From Streptomyces asoensis (GTDB taxonomy: Bacteria; Actinomycetota; Actinomycetes; Streptomycetales; Streptomycetaceae), in the NCBI RefSeq assembly GCF_013085465.1, contig NZ_CP049838.1, forward strand, positions 4,588,001-4,652,000: a DNA stretch of 64,000 nt. Direction: 5' to 3'. This document shows positions 55,101-62,392 of the stretch, piece by piece. Within the stretch, counting starts at the first letter, position 1; each line of letters begins with the position of its first letter. A program made the translations under genes and the position numbers. A model generated the notes under the pieces. That model worked only from the letters and a program-made list of their open reading frames with translations, had not been told where the DNA came from and searched no databases.

Positions 55101-55357
55101 GCGACGAGGACGCCGTCCCGGAGGGTGAGCCGCAGCCGCCCCGGCACGCCGGCCCTGGCCGCGGCGTCGGCGGCGTTCTGAGCGAGCTCGACGACGAGCC
55201 GGTCCCGGTACCCGCCGAGGACGAGATCCTCCTCGGCGTTGGCGTCCTCCCGGAAACGGGCGGGGCTGGTCGCCCAGGCGTCCAGGACTCCGCGACGCAG
55301 GCGGGCCGTGCCGAAGGGGTCCGCGCCCTCGGGTGCCGGCCGCACGAACTTGCTCAC
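52154..55357 (-). CDS. Large Hsp90/sacsin-like ATP-binding protein
   Basis: 1067 residues; the GTG at 55357 has GGAG upstream, and an ATG 15 bp earlier is possible. A GHKL (Bergerat) ATPase domain at the N terminus: ELAQNAADAAARAGVPG (N-box), VAANTGAPLDAAGVESLATL (G1) and VGRFGVGFAAVLAVTDEPAV (G2), as in sacsin-type proteins. The rest is long, acidic and unclassified. Such proteins are thought to act in protein or nucleic-acid quality control. Residues around 530-545 (AGGTSQAFGTGG) derive from an inserted 35-bp repeat. Monocistronic. Confidence 0.88.
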   Translation of the reverse strand: MSKFVRPAPEGADPFGTARLRRGVLDAWATSPARFREDANAEEDLVLGGYRDRLVVELAQNAADAAARAGVPGRLRLTLRDGVLVAANTGAPLDAAGVESLATLRASAKREARQSAVAVGRFGVGFAAVLAVTDEPAVVGRHGGVRWDLAEARALASETARHSPGLGDEIRRRDGHVPLLRLPFAAQGTAPDPYDTAVILPLRDAAAADLAERLLTVVDDALLLALPGLEEVVIEIGDDAPRVLRRDTDAGDEALTVVADTRDGTTRWRVATAHGPLTPDLLVDRPVEERLRPHWSVTWAVPVDDDGSPARPRTTPVVHAPTPSDEPLGVPALLIGSFPLDTTRRHAAPGPLTDHLVQRAADAYAELLAGWRPVGAGIIDLVPGPLGKGELDGALRQAILERLPRTAFLPPAVRPVPEDGEGDGGDGVDVVELPEALRPRDAEVVEGAGADTVRVLAEVLPTLLPAGLERRVELRTLGVARIPLADAVDRLAGLEKDPEWWYRLYDSLAGVDPDRLSGLPVPLAGGTSQAFGTGGMRTTIGPRQVLLPTADAAGPDPEILARLGLKVAHQDAAHPLLEKLGALPATPRAVLTTPQVRAAVAASLDDDGGAWDDQDTPDAEELADTVLALVRDAGLDPGDEPWLGALALPDEEGELVPAGELVLPGSPFASVVREDELAFVDAELADRWGEQPLAACGVLANFALVRATDVVLDPDELEPREGDFAEPDDAGLLDAVDVWCEDILDRFPDSPVPPVATELVAVRDLDLVDDDRWPQALALLARPPLRDALTQPVRILLPDGTHEVVRPYTAWWLRGNPVLDGRRPAGLLAAGGDPLLHGLYEEADATGFDDEQVLRALGVRTSVAALLEEPGGAAELLDRLADPERPVSAAQLHGLYGALAELDPEQVTLPEELRAVVDGRVEVVDAADAVVVDSPDLLPFTEGVPLLPVRPSRAAELAELFQVRRLSESVTGQVDSEGVEHDVSEPVRVLLGPRTPETYVEHEELVVDGVEIDWRLTDDGVLHAATLEGVAAGLAWAARQWPRRFEVAALLEDPSRTAELARDRWFD
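53753..53787. repeat. 35-bp palindromic repeat inserted inside the sacsin-like gene
   Basis: Arms CTGGGGGTACCTCCC and GGGGGA-type ends (minus strand) flank a GGCTTTCGGCA centre, the layout of the small palindromic repeats common between Streptomyces genes. It is read through as Ala-Gly-Gly-Thr-Ser-Gln-Ala-Phe-Gly-Thr-Gly-Gly, keeping the frame open. Confidence 0.6.
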
Positions 55358-56007
55358 GTTCACTCTCCTCATCGGCGTGGGCTCGAAGGTACCGCGAGCC
55401 GAACCACCGCCAGAACGTCCCGTAGGGCCGTACCCGGGCCCCGACCACCCCCCACATCACAATCACACAACAACTGAATCCCCAGGCGGCCCCCAGGCCC
55501 CAAAAAGGCCGACCTGCGCTCAGGAACAACGCCGAACGCAGCCCTGCGGGGCCTGTGGCCCCGCAGGGTCGGGAGTGCCCCTGGGAGGCGCCGGGCTGGG
55601 CCCTGAGGGCCACATTCGGCCCGGCGGGGGCCAGGCTGGACCCCGGCAGGGTCGACATGCTCCCGGAAGGGACGGATTCCAGCCCTGGAGGAACCGAGTC
55701 GGCCCCAGGAGGGGCCGCGATCGGCCCTGCAAGGGACCGGGATCGGCCCCGGAAGAGACCGGGATCGGGCCCGGAAGAGACCGGGATCGGGCCCCGGGAA
55801 GGGACCAGGGGTGGCCCGCGCCAGGTAGGGCCGGGGGTGGCCCTGGGTGAGCCAGGGTTGGCCCGCGCCAGGTGAGGCCGGGGGTGGCCCTGGGCAGGGC
55901 CGGAGGTGGCCCGCGCCAGGTGAGGCCGGGAGTGACCCTGGGCGGGGCCGGAGGTGGCCCGCGCCAGGTGGGGCCGGGGGTGGCCCTGGGTGGGGCCGGG
56001 GGTGGGT
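55358..56007. other. Repeat-filled intergenic region
   Basis: 650 bp with no gene. It is built of G/C-rich tandem repeats: three 22-bp units beginning ACCGGGATCGG (55736-55801), then four 47-48-bp units beginning TGGCCCGCGCCAGG (55812-56002). Upstream of these is a diffuse stretch of CCTGGAGG/GGCCC words. Confidence 0.8.
55812..56002. repeat. 47-48-bp tandem repeat after the DUF3027 stop codon
   Basis: Four copies at 55812, 55859, 55907 and 55955, each starting TGGCCCGCGCCAGGT. The array begins 6 bp beyond the stop of the DUF3027 gene (minus strand). Confidence 0.85.
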
Positions 56008-56970
56008 CTAGGAATGGCCCAGTTCTGCTGTGTCCTCGTCCGTCGTCTCCGGGACGGAGCCCGAGTCCGAGGCCGGGCGGAGGGGGAACGGGTCGACCCG
56101 GGTCTCGTCGATCACCGGTGGAGCGGGCCGCGGGGGCGTCGGCATGACCGCCGCCTCCGAGTGGCCGCCGCAGCCGTACGCCAGGGAGACCACCCGGCCG
56201 TCGGCCGGGGAGAACTCGTTGGCGCAGACACCGAAGGCCTGACCGAGGGAGCCGCCGATGGGAGTGAGGAAACCGCAGCTCACACAGGACGCGGGGGCCG
56301 CCTGGGCCATGGGGGTCTTGGGGCCGAAGCCGTCCTCCCAGCGGTCGGCCGCGGTGTGCAGACCGTAGCGGGACAGGACCCGGGCGCGACGCAGGCCCAG
56401 TTCCTCGGCGACCGCGGCGATGGTGCCCCGGCGCGGAGCAGCCGGGAGGGCCGCGGGCGGGGCCGGCGTCACCTCCGCGTCCTCCGCCTCCACCAGCTCG
56501 GCCATCTCCTCGGAGAGGGGCGAGTTCGGCGTCGGCTCGTCCGAGTCGAAGTAGCCCGGCTGGAGGCGCGGATCGTCCTCACCGGTGTAGCCGGGCTCCA
56601 GACGCAGATCCTCCGCGTCCGTGGGGAGGAGGTCGCCGGGACCCATGTCGCCGGGGCGCAGGCGGTCGCTCCACGGAACCCATTCGGGGGCCAGGACCGC
56701 GTCCGGGCCCGGCAGCAGGACCACCTCGTCGAGCGTGACGACCTTGGCGCGCGAGGCCCGTGCCACCGTCGCCGCCCAGCGCCAGCCGCGGTAGCCCAGC
56801 TCCTTGCACTCGAAGTAGTGGGTGACCACCCGGTCGCCCTCGGAGACCAGCCCCGCATGCTCGCCCACCACGCCGGGGGCGGCTGCCTCCTCGGCTGCGG
56901 CGCGTGCGAGGTCGACGGCCTCGGCGCACAGGCGGTCGGGGGTGCGGCTTCGCGTGGTCGCTGCGCTCAC
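56008..56970 (-). CDS. DUF3027 family protein
   Basis: 320 residues from a GTG. Conserved N-terminal half (VGEHAGLVSEGDRVVTHYFE; LGYRGWRWAATVARASRAKV; PEWVPWSDRLRPGDMGPGDL), an acidic linker, then a zinc-binding-like C-terminal region with CVSCGFLTP, CANEFSPADGRVVSLAYGCG and GGHSEA, the DUF3027 signature. Function unknown. It is conserved in actinobacteria beside a cold-shock/menaquinone cluster such as this one. Confidence 0.88.
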   Translation of the reverse strand: MSAATTRSRTPDRLCAEAVDLARAAAEEAAAPGVVGEHAGLVSEGDRVVTHYFECKELGYRGWRWAATVARASRAKVVTLDEVVLLPGPDAVLAPEWVPWSDRLRPGDMGPGDLLPTDAEDLRLEPGYTGEDDPRLQPGYFDSDEPTPNSPLSEEMAELVEAEDAEVTPAPPAALPAAPRRGTIAAVAEELGLRRARVLSRYGLHTAADRWEDGFGPKTPMAQAAPASCVSCGFLTPIGGSLGQAFGVCANEFSPADGRVVSLAYGCGGHSEAAVMPTPPRPAPPVIDETRVDPFPLRPASDSGSVPETTDEDTAELGHS

Positions 56971-57326
56971 AGGTATCGCTTCTCTCCTACGCCGTCTCTC
57001 GGTGCGCCGGCCTGAAGGCGGCGGGTGCGAACGGAGCGGACCGGTGGGCCGCGTCGACGTCCGCGCCCGATCGCGCTCGGGCGCACCTGCTGTCATCCAT
57101 TCTGCGGGATGGCCGGGAGGCGCGCGGCCGAGAACAATCGCCACGGCGCGCTACGCACGCTACCTGCTCGCGGACGCTCGGCCTACACCGACGGGACGTT
57201 TCCCGCTCACAGAAGCCACCGAACCACCGCCGAACCCCCTCCGGACCGGCCCGGCGCGGCGACGATCACACGCCCATACGCGCGGTAACCGCACTACGTA
57301 CCGCTTTTCCGGGGCACTATGACGGG
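56971..57326. promoter_or_regulatory. Divergent promoter region, DUF3027 and MFS-fold gene
   Basis: 356 bp without a gene. The plus-strand gene has CACTAT at 57315-57320 as -10. I see no operator palindrome or hairpin; plus-strand frames through this stretch look like background. Confidence 0.4.
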
Positions 57327-58760
57327 GTGGCAGCCGCGAGGACACCCCAGGGCGCCACCGGGATCGGTGCGACGAAGGGGAACAAGGGGAGGAGCCGGGT
57401 GAGCGGTTCGGGCCGGATGAGCGGGTCCGTCCGCGCGGTCGGCCGTGCCCTGCACTTCCCGTTCACCGGCACCGCCCGCGGGATCCGGAAGGCCACCCAC
57501 GCGCACGGCGCCGGCGAGTCCGGCCTCGGCAAGCTGATCGAGCTGCACGGCGTGAACGGCGCCGGCGATGTCATGATCACCATCGCGCTCGCCTCCACCG
57601 TCTTCTTCTCGGTGCCCACGGACGAGGCCCGCGGGCGGGTCGCGCTCTACCTCGCCATCACCATGGCCCCCTTCACCGTCCTCGCCCCCGTGATCGGCCC
57701 CCTGCTCGACCGGCTCCCGCACGGTCGGCGCGCCGCCATGGCCGGGGCCATGCTCGCCCGGGCGCTCCTCGCGCTCGTGCTGTCCGGTGCCGTCGCCACC
57801 GGCAGCATCGAGATGTATCCGGCCGCGCTCGGCGTGCTCGTCTCCTCCAAGGCGTACGGGGTGGTCAGAAGCGCCGTGGTGCCCCGGCTGCTGCCGCCCC
57901 GGTTCTCCCTGGTCAAGGCCAATTCGCGGGTCACCCTCGGCGGTCTCCTCGCCACCGGGATCGCCGCGCCCATCGGGGCGGGACTCCAGTCCCTCGGGCC
58001 GCGCTACCCGCTCTACGGCGCCTTCGTGATCTTCGTGGCCGGTACGTTCCTGTCCTTCTCGCTGCCCCGCAAGGTCGACTCCGCCAAGGGCGAGGCCGTG
58101 GCGCTGCTCGCCGCCGACGAGCAGCACCTGCACGGCCCGCACCGGCAGCCGGTGAAGCGGCCGGGCCTCAGGACCGTCGGCATCGCCGTCACGCACGCCC
58201 TCGGCGCCAACGCGGCCCTGCGCTGGCTGTCCGGGTTCCTGACCTTCTTCCTGGCGTTCCTGCTGCGCGAGCACCCGCTGACCGGGCAGAGCGCGGCCGT
58301 GTCGCTGGGCATGGTGGCGGTGTCGGCGGGCGTGGGCAACGCGCTCGGTACGGCGGTGGGGGCGTGGCTGCGTTCCAAGGCCCCGGAGCTGATCATCGTG
58401 ACGGTCGTCGCCGTCGTGCTGGGCGCGGCGATCACCGCCGCGGTGTTCTTCGGGGCGTTCCTGGTGGCGTGCATGGCGGCGGTCGCCGGGTTCTCGCAGG
58501 CCCTGGCCAAGCTGTCCCTCGACGCGCTGATCCAGCGGGACGTGCCCGAGCTGGTGCGCACCTCGGCGTTCGCCCGCTCGGAGACGCTGCTCCAGGTGTG
58601 CTGGGTGTTCGGCGGCGCGGTCGGCATCGTGATGCCGCTGAACGGCGCGCTGGGTCTGTCGGTGGCCGCCGCGGTGGTCGCGCTGGGCTGGCTGACCACG
58701 GTCCGCGGTCTGCTGTCCTCGGTGCGGCACGGGAGCGGTGCGAAGCCCCGCGTGGCGTAA
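57327..58760 (+). CDS. MFS-fold membrane protein
   Basis: About 477 residues from the GTG at 57327 (CACTAT six bases upstream, leaderless); an internal ATG at 57418 is a possible shorter start. A cytosolic basic N-terminus (FPFTGTARGIRKATHAHGAG) is followed by about 11-12 hydrophobic segments: AGDVMITIALASTVFFSVPT, VLAPVIGPLLDRLPHGRRAA, VVRSAVVPRLLPPRFSLVKA. Transporter-like, substrate unknown. It precedes the lipoprotein-mqnB-mqnD group on the same strand by about 60 bp. Confidence 0.85.
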   Translation: MAAARTPQGATGIGATKGNKGRSRVSGSGRMSGSVRAVGRALHFPFTGTARGIRKATHAHGAGESGLGKLIELHGVNGAGDVMITIALASTVFFSVPTDEARGRVALYLAITMAPFTVLAPVIGPLLDRLPHGRRAAMAGAMLARALLALVLSGAVATGSIEMYPAALGVLVSSKAYGVVRSAVVPRLLPPRFSLVKANSRVTLGGLLATGIAAPIGAGLQSLGPRYPLYGAFVIFVAGTFLSFSLPRKVDSAKGEAVALLAADEQHLHGPHRQPVKRPGLRTVGIAVTHALGANAALRWLSGFLTFFLAFLLREHPLTGQSAAVSLGMVAVSAGVGNALGTAVGAWLRSKAPELIIVTVVAVVLGAAITAAVFFGAFLVACMAAVAGFSQALAKLSLDALIQRDVPELVRTSAFARSETLLQVCWVFGGAVGIVMPLNGALGLSVAAAVVALGWLTTVRGLLSSVRHGSGAKPRVA

Positions 58761-58821
58761 CACACAGCCACGCCGCCCCCCACGTAAAGAGAGGGCCGGG
58801 CGTGCCCGATAGCCTTCCGCC

Positions 58822-59334
58822 ATGACCACGATGCCCCGCGGCGGAGCCGCTGATGTACCTGGCGTTGTGCGACGCCGCCGCGTCGTCGCCGCCGCCGGCG
58901 CCGTTTCCGCCGGACTGCTCGTCCTGTCGGCCTGCGACAAGCCGACGCCGCTGTCCACGATCACCGTCGGCCGCACCTCGGTCAGCGCCGAGGCCACCTG
59001 TGGCGGGGAGGGCGACACCCTCCAGGCCGCCGCACTGACCAAGTGCCTCGCGGACAAGGACATCAAGTCCATCACCGTCGACCCGGACGAGACCGTCCGC
59101 TTCGGTGTCGACCCCGACGTGGCCGACAAGCGCTGGACGATCCTGATGAACGGTCAGCCGCTCACCGAGGACAGCGACAAGACCTACCGCACGATCCCGG
59201 GCAGCGTGTTCTTCAACGCCCAGTACGGCGCCCAGGGCGACTCCACCCTCGTCTCCATCAAGGCCGGCGACGGGAAGAAGGACAGCCAGGCGGTGACCGG
59301 CCTGTGGTCGTTCAAGCTCAAGAAGGACGACTGA
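58822..59334 (+). CDS. DUF2771 lipoprotein
   Basis: 170 residues; TAGCCT ends six bases before the ATG (leaderless). Basic n-region (VVRRRRVV), hydrophobic stretch and lipobox LSAC with acylated Cys at residue 38. The mature part carries the DUF2771 pattern (DETVRFGVDPDVADKRWTIL; LTEDSDKTYRTIPG). Anchored on the outer face of the membrane; function unknown. mqnB starts at or inside its stop, so the three genes form an operon. Confidence 0.88.
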   Translation: MTTMPRGGAADVPGVVRRRRVVAAAGAVSAGLLVLSACDKPTPLSTITVGRTSVSAEATCGGEGDTLQAAALTKCLADKDIKSITVDPDETVRFGVDPDVADKRWTILMNGQPLTEDSDKTYRTIPGSVFFNAQYGAQGDSTLVSIKAGDGKKDSQAVTGLWSFKLKKDD

Positions 59335-60053
59335 CCACGTCCCGCACCCGTGTCCTCGTGGCCACCGCGGTCCCCGCCGAACGGGACGCGGTGGCCCGGG
59401 CGCTGCCCGGGCCCGGCCGTGAGGTGCGCCTGCCGGGTGTGAGCCTGCACCGCGCGGGTGAGTCCTACGACCTCCTCGCCGCCGGGGTCGGCCCGGCCCT
59501 GGCCGCCGCGTCCGTCTCGGCCGCCCTCACGGCCGCCGCGCTGCGGGGCGACCCCTACGGCCTGGTCGTCTCGACGGGCATCGCCGGCGGCTTCGCGCCC
59601 GCCGCCCCCGTCGGCTCCCTGGTCCTCGCCGACGAGATCACCGCCGCCGACCTGGGCGCCGAGACCGCCGACGGCTTCCTGCCCGTCACCGAGCTGGGCT
59701 TCGGCACCGTCACCCACCGTCCGCCCGAGTCCCTCGTACGAGAGACCGCGGCCGCCACCGGTGCCCTGACCGGCGTCGTCCTGACCGTCTCGACGGTCAC
59801 CGGGACCGCCGCCCGGGCCGCCGCCCTGCGCGCGCTGCACCCGCGGGCCCTCGCCGAGGCGATGGAGGGCTTCGGGGTCGCCGAGGCCGCCGCCGCGCAC
59901 GGCGTGCCCGTGCTGGAGATCCGCGCGGTCTCCAACCCCCTCGGCCCGCGCGACCGCGACGCCTGGCGCATCGGCGCCGCGCTCGCCGCCCTCACCACGG
60001 CCTTCGGGAAGCTCACACCCGTCCTGGAGAGTTGGAACCCGCATGACCGGTGA
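59331..60053 (+). CDS. mqnB: Futalosine hydrolase
   Basis: About 240 residues. The frame opens with no ATG or GTG before the essential first strand (TRVLVATAVPAERDAVARAL). A CTG at 59331 overlaps the lipoprotein stop and has AAGGA upstream; starting at the GTG of 59358 would remove strand 1. Nucleoside phosphorylase fold: GVGPALAAASVSAAL, STGIAGGFAPAAPVGSLVLA and AEAMEGFGVAEAAAAHGVPV with the active-site Glu. It releases hypoxanthine from futalosine in the menaquinone pathway of Streptomyces. Confidence 0.93.
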   Translation: MTTSRTRVLVATAVPAERDAVARALPGPGREVRLPGVSLHRAGESYDLLAAGVGPALAAASVSAALTAAALRGDPYGLVVSTGIAGGFAPAAPVGSLVLADEITAADLGAETADGFLPVTELGFGTVTHRPPESLVRETAAATGALTGVVLTVSTVTGTAARAAALRALHPRALAEAMEGFGVAEAAAAHGVPVLEIRAVSNPLGPRDRDAWRIGAALAALTTAFGKLTPVLESWNPHDR

Positions 60054-60891
60054 CGATCTGAAGATCGCGTACTCGCCCTGCCCGAACGACACGTTCGTCT
60101 TCGACGCCCTCGCCCACGGGCGGGTGCCGGGCGCGCCCGGGTTCGACGTGACGTTCGCGGACATCGACATCACCAACGGCATGGCCGAGCGCGGCGAGTT
60201 GGACGTGCTGAAGGTGTCGTACGCCGTGCTGCCGTACGTCCTCGACGAGTACGCGCTGCTGCCGTGCGGGGGCGCGCTGGGCCGGGGCTGCGGCCCGCTG
60301 GTGCTGACCAGGGAGGCCGGGAAGGACCTGACCGGCCGCACGGTCGCCGTGCCGAGCGAGAGGTCGACGGCGTACCTGCTGTTCCGGCTCTGGGCGGCGG
60401 AGCTGGTCCCGGGGGGCGTCGGCGAGATCGTCGTCATGCCGTTCCACGAGATCATGCCGGCCGTGCGGGACGGAAAGGTCGACGCGGGGCTGGTGATCCA
60501 CGAGGCCCGCTTCACCTACCGCGACTACGGGCTGCACAAGCTCGCCGACATGGGCGAACACTGGGAGTCCACGACCGGCCTGCCGATCCCGCTCGGCGCC
60601 ATCATCGCCAAGCGCTCGCTGGGCAGCCAGGCCCTCACCCGGCTCGCCGACTCGATCCGTACCTCCGTACGCGCCGCCTGGGACGCCCCCGAGGTCTCCC
60701 GCCCGTACGTCATGGAACACGCCCAGGAAATGGACCCGTCCGTCGCCGACCAGCACATCGGTCTGTACGTCAACGAGTTCACGGCGGACCTGGGCGAGGA
60801 CGGCTATGCGGCGGTCAGGGGATTGCTGACACGCGCGGCGGCCGAGGGGCTGTTGCCGCCCCTCGGCCCGGGTGCGCTCGATTTCCCGTAA
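60043..60891 (+). CDS. mqnD: 1,4-dihydroxy-6-naphthoate synthase
   Basis: 282 residues, overlapping mqnB by 11 bp. Opening LKIAYSPCPNDTFVFDALAH, then ELDVLKVSYAVLPYVLDEYA, LGRGCGPLV and VIHEARFTYRDYGLHKLADM are the family's conserved blocks (periplasmic-binding-protein fold). It converts cyclic dehypoxanthinylfutalosine to 1,4-dihydroxy-6-naphthoate. Together with mqnB it shows that the organism makes menaquinone by the futalosine route. The stop is followed by a second GTAACG copy. Confidence 0.95.
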   Translation: MTGDDLKIAYSPCPNDTFVFDALAHGRVPGAPGFDVTFADIDITNGMAERGELDVLKVSYAVLPYVLDEYALLPCGGALGRGCGPLVLTREAGKDLTGRTVAVPSERSTAYLLFRLWAAELVPGGVGEIVVMPFHEIMPAVRDGKVDAGLVIHEARFTYRDYGLHKLADMGEHWESTTGLPIPLGAIIAKRSLGSQALTRLADSIRTSVRAAWDAPEVSRPYVMEHAQEMDPSVADQHIGLYVNEFTADLGEDGYAAVRGLLTRAAAEGLLPPLGPGALDFP

Positions 60892-60930
60892 CGCCGTAAC
60901 GGATACCGATTTCCCGTCGTCCGGTACCGG

Positions 60931-61314
60931 TCAGACGTCCAACTGGTCGGCGACCGCGCGCAGCAGACCTGCGATCTGCTTGCCCGAGGTCTTCTCCGGG
61001 TAACGGCCCTTCTCGAGCATCGGCGTGATGTTCTCGAGAAGGGTGGTCAAGTCCTGGACGATGGAGGCCAGTTCGTCGGGCTTCTTGCGCTGTGCGGCGG
61101 CGACCGAAGGGGTCGGGTCGAGAATGACGACGGAGAGCGCCTGGTCGCCGCGCTGTCCGGCGACGACGCCGAACTCCACTCGCTGGCCCGGCTTCAGGGC
61201 CTCGACTCCGGCAGGCAGGACGGAGGAATGGACGAAGACGTCACCGCCGTCGTCACGGGAGAGAAAGCCGAAGCCCTTCTCGCTGTTGAACCACTTGACC
61301 TTGCCGGTAGGCAC
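60931..61314 (-). CDS. Cold-shock domain protein with C-terminal extension
   Basis: 127 residues from a GTG (GAGGAC upstream). Residues 1-67 are a complete cold-shock domain: GKVKWFNSEKGFGFLSRDDG with RNP1 KGFGFL (13-18) and RNP2 VFVHS (26-30). Residues 75-127 add a helical tail (DELASIVQDLTTLLENITPM; TSGKQIAGLLRAVADQL), so it belongs to the long actinobacterial type rather than the 67-residue CspA group. RNA/ssDNA-binding chaperone. The promoter at 61450-61423 gives a leader of about 100 nt. Confidence 0.93.
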   Translation of the reverse strand: MPTGKVKWFNSEKGFGFLSRDDGGDVFVHSSVLPAGVEALKPGQRVEFGVVAGQRGDQALSVVILDPTPSVAAAQRKKPDELASIVQDLTTLLENITPMLEKGRYPEKTSGKQIAGLLRAVADQLDV

Positions 61315-61422
61315 GTCTGTCCTCGTCCTCGTACTCGTCGGAAAGCTGCTTCTCGACTCCGAAACAGCTCTGAACGGCTCTGGATAGCACTTGGGCGGGT
61401 CGACCACGACCCGCCGGTACCA

Positions 61423-61450
61423 AGGCTAATGGTCTTCGGGCCGGTGACAA
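61423..61450 (-). promoter_or_regulatory. Cold-shock gene promoter
   Basis: Minus strand TTGTCA (61450-61445), 16 bp, TAGCCT (61428-61423). The predicted start near 61416 leaves about 100 nt of untranslated leader, as is common for cold-shock genes. Confidence 0.6.
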
Positions 61451-61495
61451 GACGTCCCCCGGTTGTTCCTTCGCGCAGGGAACTACCCTGGTCCG

Positions 61496-61747
61496 GTGCG
61501 TGACAAAACCCAAACGAATTCCGCCGCTCCCGGTGACCGACTGATCCGTGCCGGTGCCATCGTGTTCTTCGTCGGCGCTGTGGCCACACTGGTCACAGTC
61601 GCCCCACTCCTCCTCGATACGACGCCTTTTCCGACGTACATGTTCGGCTTGAGCATGCTCATGGGCGTCGGATTCCTCATCGCGGGCGCCGGCGTCCTGC
61701 AATCGGTCGCCGCGGGCCGGCGTCAGGCGCGGGGCGCCGCGCGGTAG
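61496..61747 (+). CDS. Small two-span membrane protein
   Basis: 83 residues from the GTG at 61496; TACCCT at 61484-61489 leaves six bases (leaderless). Two hydrophobic segments: AGAIVFFVGAVATLVTVAPL and YMFGLSMLMGVGFLIAGAGV, ending in a basic AAGRRQARGAAR tail. It is a common Streptomyces hypothetical with no assigned function. Its last 25 bp overlap the 3' end of the convergent HAD gene. Confidence 0.85.
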   Translation: MRDKTQTNSAAPGDRLIRAGAIVFFVGAVATLVTVAPLLLDTTPFPTYMFGLSMLMGVGFLIAGAGVLQSVAAGRRQARGAAR

Positions 61748-62361
61748 GCCTCGAGGTGACCGGCGAGCCAGGCCGGGAATTCGGTGAGGTCGGCGAGCAC
61801 GACATCCGCACCGGCCGTCCGCAGTTCCTCCGCATCGATCGGCCCGGTCGGCACGGTCACCGACAGCGCCCCGGCGGCGCGCGCGCCGCGTACGTCGCCC
61901 ACGTGGTCGCCGACGTAGACGCTCGCGCCGTGCTCGCGCAGCGCCTGCGCCTTCTGCTCGGCCCACAGGTCGCCTATGACCGCGTCGGGGCCGAGGCGCA
62001 GATGCTCCACCTGGAGCCTGGCGTTGGGCTGGTGCTTGGCGGTGACGATGATCGCCCGGCCGCCGGCCGCCCGCACCGCCGCGATCGACTCACGGGCGCC
62101 GGGCAGCGCGGTCGCGCCGGTGACGCCGTGCTCGGGGTACAGCGAGCGGTACAGGTCGGCGACGGCCGCGACCCGCTCCGCCGGGTACCAGTGGGCCAGC
62201 TCGGTCTCGGGCGGCGGCCCGAGCCGGGTGACCACCAGATCGGCGTCGATGTACGTCCCCGTCCGCTCGGCGAGCGCCACATAGGTGGCGCGGATGCCGG
62301 GCCGGGAGTCGATGAGGGTCATGTCGAGGTCGAAGCCGACGGTGATCACGGGTGACGTCAT
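61723..62361 (-). CDS. HAD-superfamily phosphatase (phosphoglycolate phosphatase-like)
   Basis: 212 residues from MTSPVITVGFDL; CAGAAT ends seven bases upstream (leaderless). HAD motif I FDLDMTLIDSRPG (nucleophile and general acid Asp), motif II IIVTAKHQ, motif III Lys in AEQKAQAL and motif IV YVGDHVGDVRGARAAG are complete, with a helical cap between. Substrate not deducible; the Gph-like group includes phosphoglycolate and sugar phosphates. Confidence 0.92.
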   Translation of the reverse strand: MTSPVITVGFDLDMTLIDSRPGIRATYVALAERTGTYIDADLVVTRLGPPPETELAHWYPAERVAAVADLYRSLYPEHGVTGATALPGARESIAAVRAAGGRAIIVTAKHQPNARLQVEHLRLGPDAVIGDLWAEQKAQALREHGASVYVGDHVGDVRGARAAGALSVTVPTGPIDAEELRTAGADVVLADLTEFPAWLAGHLEAYRAAPRA

Positions 62362-62392
62362 ACGGCCCATTCTGCCTGGCCGGTACACCTTC

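Noticed and set aside
52289..55477. 1062-codon plus-strand frame opposite the sacsin-like gene
   Set aside because: Shadow rich in Gly, Val, Arg with no conserved feature.
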